From contig CBFCZE010000087.1 in assembly GCA_965602655.1 (NCBI GenBank), positions 1 to 12,130 on the forward strand: a stretch of DNA of 12,130 nucleotides, read 5' to 3'. The DNA is from JAAERC01 sp965602655 (GTDB lineage: Bacteria; Zixibacteria; MSB-5A5; GN15; PGXB01). This document shows, piece by piece, positions 1 to 5,760 of the stretch; within the stretch, counting starts at the first letter, position 1; the number at the start of each line of letters is the position of its first letter. Position numbers and translations under genes: made by a program. The notes beneath the pieces are model-generated. The model saw nothing but the letters and a program-made list of their open reading frames with translations. It did not search any database and had not been told where the DNA came from.

Positions 1-2
1 TA

Positions 3-1484
3 GGGGACGAGGTCGATGTCCTTAATATTGGATATATTATTGCTGATACGGTTCAGCAGTATGAGCAAGACACACTCTTTACCCAGACAACCGGTATAAC
101 GGTTGCCAATAACGGTAATTACGGCGGCGGTCTATTTGATACCTGCGGCCGTATGGATTTCCATATTCAGGGTTATCTCGGAAGAGAATGTGATACCTGC
201 AGACAGAGTGGAGGTAATGCAGAGTATAAATATCTTGCCGGAGGTGCTCCGTTTGTCGTTAGAGAAATCGACGGCGGCGAAGCTCGGCTTAGTACCTCGA
301 TAGCCGGGCATGGTTTATATTCTGAAATACCTGATACCGAAATTAGAGACGGCTTCCGTCCGCAGGAAGGCCAGCCGGAAAAACATACCAATGCTGCATT
401 CTGCCACTGGATTGAATCCGGTGAATTTGTAACGGCCGACTCGGCCGTAAGAATGAAGAATCAGCTTATTGCCCCGCTGACAGAATCTCCTACCGATACC
501 AGTGATTTCTTTGTTCTGATAACCAAATTCTGGAACAATACCGATTCACCAATAAGTGATATGTTTGTTGGAACGATTGAGGATTGGGATATTCCGACTG
601 ACTCTCTTACCCGCAATACATCCGGTGCTGATGTGAATCGCAAGTTGATGTATATGAGTGGCTGGGAATGTCATCAGCCCGATACATTATGGTGCGACAC
701 TGCTGTTGGTGCTCTTCATCAGAATCTTTGTACCGATTCAGATGATCGTTATGGCGGATCCGCTTTCTTTGGCGGTCACCAATGGAAATCGACCGGTATT
801 AAGACATGGGATAAGTATGATGAAGTCTGGGGTTCATTTTCATTCAAGTTAGCAAACTGGCTGGGCGCTGATGTAAGACAGCACGTCCCGGCTCGGAGAA
901 TGTATGATACTCTTATGAGTGACTTCTATGGTTATAATCCCTGGACATGCTCACCTGATGATCCAGATAACTGTGAAGCTGCGGAATCAATCTACCAGGA
1001 TTTGGGTATGATTACCGCTTACGGTCAGTTTACGCTTGGTGTTACTGATACTATAACCTTCATTAAGTTCCTTGCTTCGGAATACGATGGCGGATTAGTC
1101 GAACTTCAGAATACCATTGATGAGGCCAAAGCATTTACTTTGTACTACCTCTGCTGTGATATTTGGGGTCTTCCGGGTGATGCTGATACCGATAGTAAAG
1201 TTAATATTCTTGATATTGTATGGATGATCAACTTCAAGTACAAGGAGGGTCCCGGCGTTAAATGGCCGTCATCCGTTTATTTACCGGAAGGTGAGTGGGA
1301 TGATGTTGAAGAGGAATGGATTACTTACCCGACCGACAACTGTGACGATCTTATGAATGTTGACGATCATGCTGTTTTACCTTCTGGATTGGGTAAAATT
1401 AATATTCTTGATATTGTATACTTGATTAACTACAAGTATAAGGAAGGTCCGGCACCTACGTGTCCGAGAACCTTCTATGAATAA
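3..1484 (+). CDS. Secreted cysteine-rich protein with two C-terminal dockerin-like repeats (5' end missing)
   Basis: The reading frame is already open at base 3 and runs 493 codons to TAA at 1482-1484, so the N terminus lies outside the window. I do not recognise the main domain. It is rich in acidic and aromatic residues, has many cysteines (for example ECDTC and WECHQPDTLWC) and contains the phrase VGTIEDWDIPTD near residues 190-200, which suggests a folded extracellular beta-rich region. From about residue 392 there are two dockerin-like units. The first has a canonical 12-residue EF-hand loop (DADTDSKVNILD) followed by the helix IVWMINFKYKEGP. The second has the same helix (INILDIVYLINYKYKEGP) but its loop is interrupted by extra residues. 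Dockerin-type units bind calcium and tether proteins to partners in known systems; here the partner is unknown. A hairpin terminator follows. The frame and the repeats are certain; the function is not. Confidence 0.85.
   Translation, partial: GDEVDVLNIGYIIADTVQQYEQDTLFTQTTGITVANNGNYGGGLFDTCGRMDFHIQGYLGRECDTCRQSGGNAEYKYLAGGAPFVVREIDGGEARLSTSIAGHGLYSEIPDTEIRDGFRPQEGQPEKHTNAAFCHWIESGEFVTADSAVRMKNQLIAPLTESPTDTSDFFVLITKFWNNTDSPISDMFVGTIEDWDIPTDSLTRNTSGADVNRKLMYMSGWECHQPDTLWCDTAVGALHQNLCTDSDDRYGGSAFFGGHQWKSTGIKTWDKYDEVWGSFSFKLANWLGADVRQHVPARRMYDTLMSDFYGYNPWTCSPDDPDNCEAAESIYQDLGMITAYGQFTLGVTDTITFIKFLASEYDGGLVELQNTIDEAKAFTLYYLCCDIWGLPGDADTDSKVNILDIVWMINFKYKEGPGVKWPSSVYLPEGEWDDVEEEWITYPTDNCDDLMNVDDHAVLPSGLGKINILDIVYLINYKYKEGPAPTCPRTFYE
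1201..1452 (+). repeat. Direct DNA repeat encoding the two dockerin-like helices
   Basis: The stretch 1201-1254 and the stretch 1399-1452 are near-copies. The first 21 bases of each are identical and the rest differs at only a few positions. They encode the helix following each EF-hand loop (NILDIVxxIN-KYKEGP). Such close identity at DNA level, synonymous sites included, suggests recent duplication or gene conversion rather than protein-level constraint alone. Confidence 0.8.
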
Positions 1485-1518
1485 TGAATTCATATCTTGA
1501 GTATTAATATATTCACAT

Positions 1519-1552
1519 TTCAGGAAGCTGTCCGAAAGGATGGCTTCCTGAA
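1519..1552 (+). terminator. Hairpin terminator after the dockerin-repeat protein
   Basis: TTCAGGAAGC (1519-1528) pairs perfectly with GCTTCCTGAA (1543-1552) to give a 10-bp stem. The apical part can extend through TCC-GAAA-GGA, which has a GNRA-type tetraloop. The downstream tract (TTTATTTG) is only moderately T-rich, so this is a good but not ideal intrinsic terminator. It starts 34 bp after the stop codon. Confidence 0.7.
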
Positions 1553-1610
1553 TTTATTTGATTGGTAAAAGGGATTTTGTCTTAATTTGGGGGAATTCAC
1601 CGCTTCATAT

Positions 1611-1640
1611 TTGAGTTATCGTAATTTCGTCCGATAAGAA
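1611..1640 (+). promoter_or_regulatory. Possible weak sigma70-type promoter for the protease gene
   Basis: TTGAGT at 1611-1616 and TAAGAA at 1635-1640 are separated by 18 bp, and a further TATAAA follows at 1641-1646. The position, after the upstream terminator and about 100 bp ahead of the protease start, is right for a promoter. The hexamers are imperfect, so this is a tentative call. Confidence 0.3.
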
Positions 1641-1662
1641 TATAAAAACGGCCGATGGGCTA

Positions 1663-1687
1663 AACCGATAACAATTAACTCGGTTAA
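1663..1687. repeat. Small overlapping inverted repeats upstream of the protease gene
   Basis: AACCGA (1663-1668) pairs with TCGGTT (1680-1685), and within the right half TTAAC-TCG-GTTAA (1675-1687) is itself a perfect dyad. Either could be an operator or a small leader hairpin between the candidate promoter and the ribosome binding site. Short AT-rich dyads occur by chance, so confidence in a function is low. Confidence 0.3.
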
Positions 1688-1736
1688 ATGGGAACTCTGC
1701 CGATTGAGTTATTGTTGGAATATTGAAGGCGAAAAT

Positions 1737-1740
1737 GAGG
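1737..1740 (+). promoter_or_regulatory. Ribosome binding site that decides the protease start
   Basis: GAGG lies 5 nt before ATG at 1746. The upstream in-frame TTG at 1704 has no comparable site and would put 14 charged and polar residues ahead of a clean signal peptide. The ATG at 1746 is therefore preferred. Confidence 0.6.
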
Positions 1741-1745
1741 ATAAG

Positions 1746-4184
1746 ATGACTCAAAAATTAGTTGTATCAGCCATTAAAATGCTGACGGCTGTATTTATTC
1801 TTTGCAATACTTCCGGTATTGCTCAGATAATTTCAAAGAAAAAACCGATTCGACCAATTTTGATGACCAATCAAATAGAGGTTCAATTTGAAACAGACGT
1901 CAATGTAGATAAAATCGGAAATAAATCGAGCGCCCTTCGTCTTGGTATTCCGACTCTTCAGCTTATTCTCGATAAACATCAGATAAAACAGGCAAAAAAG
2001 ATGTTTCCGTGGCGAAAAGGGAAGGATGCTTTTGCCGGAATCGATGATATGTCAAAATTCCTTATTGTTTCTCTTCCGGAAAATTCTGATGTCTATTCAA
2101 TTATTGATGATTTAGAAAAAAGTCCCTACATCAGATCGGTTTCGCCGATCTGGGGAATGCCGATTTATGAGGTGGTTCCGAATGATCCCAATTTTGGGAG
2201 TCATTGGGGATTGAACGCAGTTGGCGCCAAAGATGCATGGGAAATTGAAAAAGGCTCAGATATAGCTATTGTGGCCGTTGTGGATGTGGGAGTTTTGTAC
2301 ACTCATCCTGATTTGGAAGATAATATATGGATTAACCCAGGCGAAGATATTGATGGTGATGAGGTGGTTTTTGATCTGGGCGATGTCAACGGCATTGATG
2401 ATGATGGTAATGAGCTTAGGGATGATTTAATTGGCTATGACTTTTTTACCGGTGTCAGCAACAGTGAACCCTGGCCGGGTGAAGATGTTTCTGTTCCTGA
2501 TATTGACCCCAAAGATTATAACGGCCACGGCACTCATATTGCCGGAATAGCGTCGGCGGTTGCAAATAACAGCCTCTATGGGGTTGGATTGGCCGGTGGC
2601 TGGGGGGGCGGTAACGGCCCCAATCGCGGTCCGCGAATTATGTGCATCCGAGTCGGTGGGTCGTATAGGCATCCTGATGACCCGACCGAGGAGACCGGAT
2701 ATGTTAACACGGCCAATTGTGCCCAGGGAGTTGATTATGCGGCCCGAATGGGCGCCTGCGTGGTTAATTGCAGTTGGGGTTTCACCAATTATTCAGCCGC
2801 TATGGCGGCCGCCGGTTTGTTATGTAATCAAAATGATGTTATTGTTCTTCATGCGGCTGGCAATGAAGATGAGTATAGCTTGGAAGGTGGCTACCTGGAT
2901 GATTTATTTCTGGGTTCTCCCCCAATGGAGGTAGCCTTATCTGTGGCGGCCATGGATTCACCCGGTTTGTATAGATCGAGTTTTTCAAATTATGGTGAGT
3001 ATGTTGATATCTGCGCACCGGGGAAAAATATCTACAGTATATATTCATATCATTATGTACCAATCGACGCCTGGATTTCCGGAACATCAATGGCAACGCC
3101 CTTTGTGACAGGTCTTGTGGCTTTAATCAAATCGCATATGCCGCATTATACAAAACCTGAAATAACGGCACTTATTTTGGATAATGCGGTTAATGTTGAT
3201 GCTTTAAATCCGGGATTTGAAGGTCTTCTTGGTGCCGGCCTGATGGATGCTTATGCATCTATGGCTAACCTTCCGACGGCCGCTTTTGAGGCCGGACCGG
3301 AATTGGTTGGCCCGGCTCCACTTGAAGTAGATTTTACCGATTTATCACCAAATAACCCATTTTCTTGGAGTTGGGATTTCGGTGACGGAGGTAGTTCGGT
3401 AATTCAAAATCCAACATATACTTACGATGATTTTGGATTGTATTCTGTAACCTTGACCGTAAATGAGCCCAAAGGGACTACTTCTGAGTTATTAAGAAAT
3501 TTGGTTATGGTAACTGCCGATACGATTGCATTTGATTCTATCAGAATTCCAACCTCATCAACATATCAGGTGATCGCCATGCCGGTTTATATTCATAATC
3601 AATTTATAAATAAGGGGATGTATATTCCCTTCCGGATCAAGATGAATGGCGAAATAATTGGCTATCAAAAAATAAAGCTGATTTCGGTTTCGGTTGAGGG
3701 AACCCTTTCTGAATATTTTGAAAAAGTATCCATTTTGCCTTATGATCATATAACCAATAGATATGGCGTTTCTATGTCAACTAGTCTTAGTGGCGGTTCG
3801 GAATATTTACAGCCAGGGGCGGGAATTTTGATGAACCTTAGACTTAGAATTGATTCTTCCGTACCCGATGGGACTATTTTTTCATTCGATACCCTCACTT
3901 TAAATGGGCCTTTGCGATTGATATCGCTTTACGGGGCTTATTATCCTGATTTTATCAGCGGTAAAATTTTTGTTAAGGATGAAATCTGCGGCGATTTGGA
4001 TAAAGATCTTAAAGTAAATGTTCTTGATGTTGTCTATTTAATCAATTACAAGTTTAAAAATGGTCCCCCCCCCGAACCGGTTATGGCCGCCGATTTTAAT
4101 TCAGACGGCGAAATTGATATTTACGATGTGGTAGCTTTTATAAATTATAAATATAAAGACGGCCCGGACATCTGTAATCCATAA
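1746..4184 (+). CDS. Secreted subtilisin-family (S8) serine protease with PKD and dockerin domains
   Basis: This 812-residue protein is an exported endopeptidase. Residues 1-26 form a signal peptide (MTQKLVVSAIKMLTAVFILC...GIA). Residues of about 35-145 look like an I9/fervidolysin-type prodomain. The catalytic domain has the complete subtilase set: Asp180 in VVDVGV, His261 in NGHGTHIAG, the oxyanion Asn373 in AAGN, and Ser448 in SGTSMATP. An acidic insertion after the Asp motif (about residues 196-230, NPGEDIDGDE ... GIDDDGNELRDD) may bind calcium. A PKD domain spans about 510-589 (WDFGDGGSS). An uncharacterised beta-rich stretch, possibly cohesin-like, follows at about 592-745. Residues 748-812 are a dockerin-like pair with two intact loops, DLDKDLKVNVLD and DFNSDGEIDIYD. 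Terminators on both sides suggest a single-gene unit. The protease family is certain; the substrate is unknown. Confidence 0.95.
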   Translation: MTQKLVVSAIKMLTAVFILCNTSGIAQIISKKKPIRPILMTNQIEVQFETDVNVDKIGNKSSALRLGIPTLQLILDKHQIKQAKKMFPWRKGKDAFAGIDDMSKFLIVSLPENSDVYSIIDDLEKSPYIRSVSPIWGMPIYEVVPNDPNFGSHWGLNAVGAKDAWEIEKGSDIAIVAVVDVGVLYTHPDLEDNIWINPGEDIDGDEVVFDLGDVNGIDDDGNELRDDLIGYDFFTGVSNSEPWPGEDVSVPDIDPKDYNGHGTHIAGIASAVANNSLYGVGLAGGWGGGNGPNRGPRIMCIRVGGSYRHPDDPTEETGYVNTANCAQGVDYAARMGACVVNCSWGFTNYSAAMAAAGLLCNQNDVIVLHAAGNEDEYSLEGGYLDDLFLGSPPMEVALSVAAMDSPGLYRSSFSNYGEYVDICAPGKNIYSIYSYHYVPIDAWISGTSMATPFVTGLVALIKSHMPHYTKPEITALILDNAVNVDALNPGFEGLLGAGLMDAYASMANLPTAAFEAGPELVGPAPLEVDFTDLSPNNPFSWSWDFGDGGSSVIQNPTYTYDDFGLYSVTLTVNEPKGTTSELLRNLVMVTADTIAFDSIRIPTSSTYQVIAMPVYIHNQFINKGMYIPFRIKMNGEIIGYQKIKLISVSVEGTLSEYFEKVSILPYDHITNRYGVSMSTSLSGGSEYLQPGAGILMNLRLRIDSSVPDGTIFSFDTLTLNGPLRLISLYGAYYPDFISGKIFVKDEICGDLDKDLKVNVLDVVYLINYKFKNGPPPEPVMAADFNSDGEIDIYDVVAFINYKYKDGPDICNP
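4065..4073 (+). repeat. C9 homopolymer tract inside the protease dockerin linker
   Basis: Nine consecutive C residues encode the Pro-Pro-Pro of NGPPPEP between the two EF-hand units. Long mononucleotide tracts are prone to slippage. Gain or loss of one C would change the frame just before the second EF-hand, while leaving the catalytic and PKD domains intact. Confidence 0.9.
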
Positions 4185-4189
4185 TATTG

Positions 4190-4222
4190 GGCCCGATTGA
4201 ATATGACCGGGCCTTGTTTTTT
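4190..4222 (+). terminator. Intrinsic terminator after the protease gene
   Basis: GGCCCG (4190-4195) pairs with CGGGCC (4208-4213) around a 12-nt loop and is followed at once by TTGTTTTTT. The GC-rich stem, T tract and position 5 bp after the stop codon make this a standard Rho-independent terminator. Confidence 0.85.
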
Positions 4223-4235
4223 AGTGTTTTTTTGT

Positions 4236-4264
4236 TTGACATTAACCCGCCATAAACGTATAAT
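4236..4264 (+). promoter_or_regulatory. Perfect-consensus sigma70-type promoter
   Basis: TTGACA (4236-4241) and TATAAT (4259-4264) match the consensus exactly with the optimal 17-bp spacer. Transcription would start near 4271, giving a leader of about 200 nt before the next coding region at 4469. It sits directly after the protease terminator. A full-consensus promoter usually signals strong transcription, or transcription restrained by other means. Confidence 0.8.
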
Positions 4265-4270
4265 TATACA

Positions 4271-4468
4271 GATTGTGTAATAAAAGCTAATGTGCTATAC
4301 TTTCTTAAGGAGGTGTCATTAGATATTATAGATAACTATTACTAGATTGTGACAAAAATTGGCAGCCTATGGTAATTGTGTAACTATTTCGGCTGTAATT
4401 TTGTCCTGTTGGTTGTTTAAGAATTAACTATGGAATAAAAGTTAATAATTTCAAAATAGGAGTTTTAA
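4271..4468 (+). promoter_or_regulatory. Long structured 5' leader, possible cis-regulatory RNA or separate small RNA
   Basis: The predicted leader holds three notable elements. An orphan Shine-Dalgarno TAAGGAGGTG (4306-4315) has no usable start codon after it. A long hairpin pairs 4351-4367 with 4391-4405: GACAAAA-TT pairs with AATTTTGTC with one bulged A, continuing into GCAGCC with GGCTGT, for about 15 bp and two single-base bulges around a 23-nt loop. An AT-rich hairpin, ATTAACT (4423-4429) with AGTTAAT (4440-4446), lies just before the real ribosome binding site. I do not recognise a known riboswitch class. It could regulate the downstream gene or end as a short RNA. Confidence 0.45.
4290..4322 (+). 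other. Ten-codon mini-ORF overlapping the orphan Shine-Dalgarno
   Basis: ATG at 4290 opens MCYTFLRRCH and stops at TAG 4320-4322. It has no ribosome binding site of its own, but contains the perfect Shine-Dalgarno within its Leu-Arg-Arg codons. It may be chance. If translated, it could act as a leader peptide, or the internal Shine-Dalgarno could pause ribosomes. Confidence 0.2.
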
Positions 4469-5395
4469 ATGAAACGTAATGGGATTATTTTAATCACAAC
4501 AATGGCCGCATTTCTACTTGCCGGACAGGCGATCGGCGCCGGTTTCCCGATTACAGCCGCTTCCCCGCAAGCTACCGGCGGCGAGATCGACGGCTCATCG
4601 CCTTTTACCATTGATGTCTATATGAACAATGATACTGGCGAAGATGTAGTCGGTTTTGGTATATCTTTTGGATTTTCCAGCCCGGATGGCAGTATTGAAA
4701 ATATTACGCATGTCGATGTTGACGGTGATGTAGAAATGCCAAGTGTCGAGTATATAAATAGTTTTGACGATTATATGCCATTATCTACGCATGTAGATGG
4801 AGCCATATATATGGATGGTACTTTGCCTGACTACGTCAATTTTACCCCAATTGGGATCACCGGTATTCCACAAGGTCTGGGTTCTGAGGCATATATTAGA
4901 TTTAATATTCAGGTTGATTATTCTACTACCGGCACAACCGGTGAATTTTGTATCGATTCAATCGGTAGCGCTCAATCCGGAGGCGTTGAAGATTGGGATT
5001 GGATGTTTTCCGCGCCATATATGCCGGCCAGTTTTAACGGTTCCTACTGCTGGACTATTACGAATCTTGTACATACTGATGTGAAGCAGATTGGTTCGGA
5101 AAATGACGTTCTTCCTCAGAGTTTTAGGCTTGAACAGAATTATCCTAATCCCTTCAACCCGAATACCACATTCAATTTTGCACTTCCAAAACAGTCTCAG
5201 GTGAGAATAGATATTTTCAATGTTCTTGGTCAAAAGATTAAAACTCTGGCCGATACCGAATATCCGGCCGGAAGATATTCGGTAGATTGGAACGGAATTA
5301 ACGATAATGGTTCTGCTGCCGCCTCAGGCATTTATTTCTATCGTATGAGTGCGGATAATTTTCAGGATACCAAGAAATTAATGCTTCTGAAGTAA
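4469..5395 (+). CDS. Secreted protein with type IX-style C-terminal sorting domain
   Basis: This is a 308-residue exported protein of unknown function. Residues 1-24 are a signal peptide (MKRNGIILITTMAAFLLAGQ, cleavage plausible after AIGA). Residues of about 25-200 form a beta-rich, cohesin-like sandwich (PFTIDVYMNNDTGEDVVGFG) with two cysteines, Cys161 and Cys194, that may pair. Residues of about 218-308 match the type A sorting/FlgD-like Ig domain: LEQNYPNPFNPNTTFNFALP, VRIDIFNVLGQKIKTL, AGRYSVDWNG, ASGIYFYRM and a terminal KLMLLK. In Bacteroidetes-type systems this domain directs export through the type IX apparatus and attachment to the surface. The start has a clear TAGGAG (4457-4462), 6 nt before ATG. 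It is driven by a consensus promoter through a long leader and ends at a strong terminator, so it is likely an abundant monocistronic product. Confidence 0.9.
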   Translation: MKRNGIILITTMAAFLLAGQAIGAGFPITAASPQATGGEIDGSSPFTIDVYMNNDTGEDVVGFGISFGFSSPDGSIENITHVDVDGDVEMPSVEYINSFDDYMPLSTHVDGAIYMDGTLPDYVNFTPIGITGIPQGLGSEAYIRFNIQVDYSTTGTTGEFCIDSIGSAQSGGVEDWDWMFSAPYMPASFNGSYCWTITNLVHTDVKQIGSENDVLPQSFRLEQNYPNPFNPNTTFNFALPKQSQVRIDIFNVLGQKIKTLADTEYPAGRYSVDWNGINDNGSAAASGIYFYRMSADNFQDTKKLMLLK

Positions 5396-5416
5396 ATAGT
5401 AAATTATTTCTTTTTT

Positions 5417-5451
5417 AGCCCCTTGCATTAATTGCAAGGGGCTTTTATTTT
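5417..5451 (+). terminator. Strong intrinsic terminator after the sorting-domain protein
   Basis: AGCCCCTTGCA (5417-5427) pairs perfectly with TGCAAGGGGCT (5433-5443), an 11-bp stem with a 5-nt loop, followed by TTTATTTT. This is one of the clearest terminators in the window and isolates the upstream gene from the glycoside-hydrolase-like gene. Confidence 0.92.
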
Positions 5452-5482
5452 GCTTGTTGGCTTTGACTTACAAATAGTTATT

Positions 5483-5545
5483 ATATTCTATTGAGATCAC
5501 CGATAAATCATTAATGTATAAATAGTTACCATAGCAATAGAATAT
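5483..5545. repeat. 11-bp perfect inverted repeat with 41-bp spacer
   Basis: ATATTCTATTG (5483-5493) and CAATAGAATAT (5535-5545) are exact reverse complements. Each arm is preceded by a copy of AAATAGTTA, 2 bp before the left arm and 6 bp before the right. It could be a paired regulator binding site, a transcript hairpin or a decayed mobile remnant. Confidence 0.6.
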
Positions 5546-5617
5546 TCTTGCGTTGTCTGGCATCTAAATAACTTTTTCTTCACAAATAATACAATGTGTA
5601 ACATTAAGATACAGGAA

Positions 5618-5636
5618 CTAAAATACACGATTTTAG
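5618..5636. repeat. Small perfect hairpin
   Basis: CTAAAAT (5618-5624) pairs with ATTTTAG (5630-5636) around a 5-nt loop. It is AT-rich and lies upstream of the promoter at 5676, so if functional it is more likely a DNA-level site than part of the downstream transcript. Confidence 0.35.
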
Positions 5637-5675
5637 CCATGGTTAAAGAATTATAGGATATATAAATAATAAATG

Positions 5676-5704
5676 TTGACTTGAAGTGCTATTTTGCTTA
5701 AGAT
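5676..5704 (+). promoter_or_regulatory. Sigma70-type promoter for the glycoside-hydrolase-like gene
   Basis: TTGACT (5676-5681) and TAAGAT (5699-5704) have a 17-bp spacer. Transcription would start near 5711, about 50 nt before the ATG at 5761. The match is good though below consensus at the -10 box, and the position after a strong terminator supports it. Confidence 0.55.
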
Positions 5705-5760
5705 AAATAGTGAGTATGAATCCCTTAAGTTTTATAACTCGTTGATATACAGGTTGTTAT

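Larger units (their letters stand above)
5452..5675. other. AT-rich intergenic stretch with inverted and direct repeats, no gene seen
   Basis: No convincing coding region or known RNA is visible here. It contains an 11-bp inverted repeat (5483-5493 with 5535-5545) that overlaps a 10-bp palindrome AGAATATTCT (5539-5548). It also has two copies of AAATAGTTA (5472-5480 and 5520-5528), a small dyad AATGT-GTA-ACATT (5593-5605), and a hairpin CTAAAAT-ACACG-ATTTTAG (5618-5636). A promoter follows at 5676. Confidence 0.6.

Noticed and set aside
1704..1745. Upstream TTG start extending the protease by 14 residues
   Set aside because: It has no ribosome binding site and would bury the signal peptide behind a charged stretch; ATG 1746 has GAGG at 5 nt.
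2602..2608. G7 tract in the protease catalytic domain as a phase-variation site
   Set aside because: It encodes a conserved-looking Gly-rich loop and is shorter than the C9 tract; slippage here would simply inactivate the enzyme.
2427..3096. Open frames on either strand inside the protease gene
   Set aside because: They overlap the catalytic domain with its intact active-site motifs; they are shadows of that coding region.
1176..4184. Cellulosome locus
   Set aside because: Dockerin-like units are present, but there is no recognisable cohesin scaffold, carbohydrate-binding module or cellulase; such units are common on secreted proteins of these lineages.
4351..4405. Known riboswitch class in the leader
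   Set aside because: The core motifs of common classes are not recognisable; only a bulged hairpin can be supported.
4306..4470. A gene starting just after the strong Shine-Dalgarno at 4306
   Set aside because: No ATG, GTG or TTG lies within 5-12 nt and the frames close quickly.
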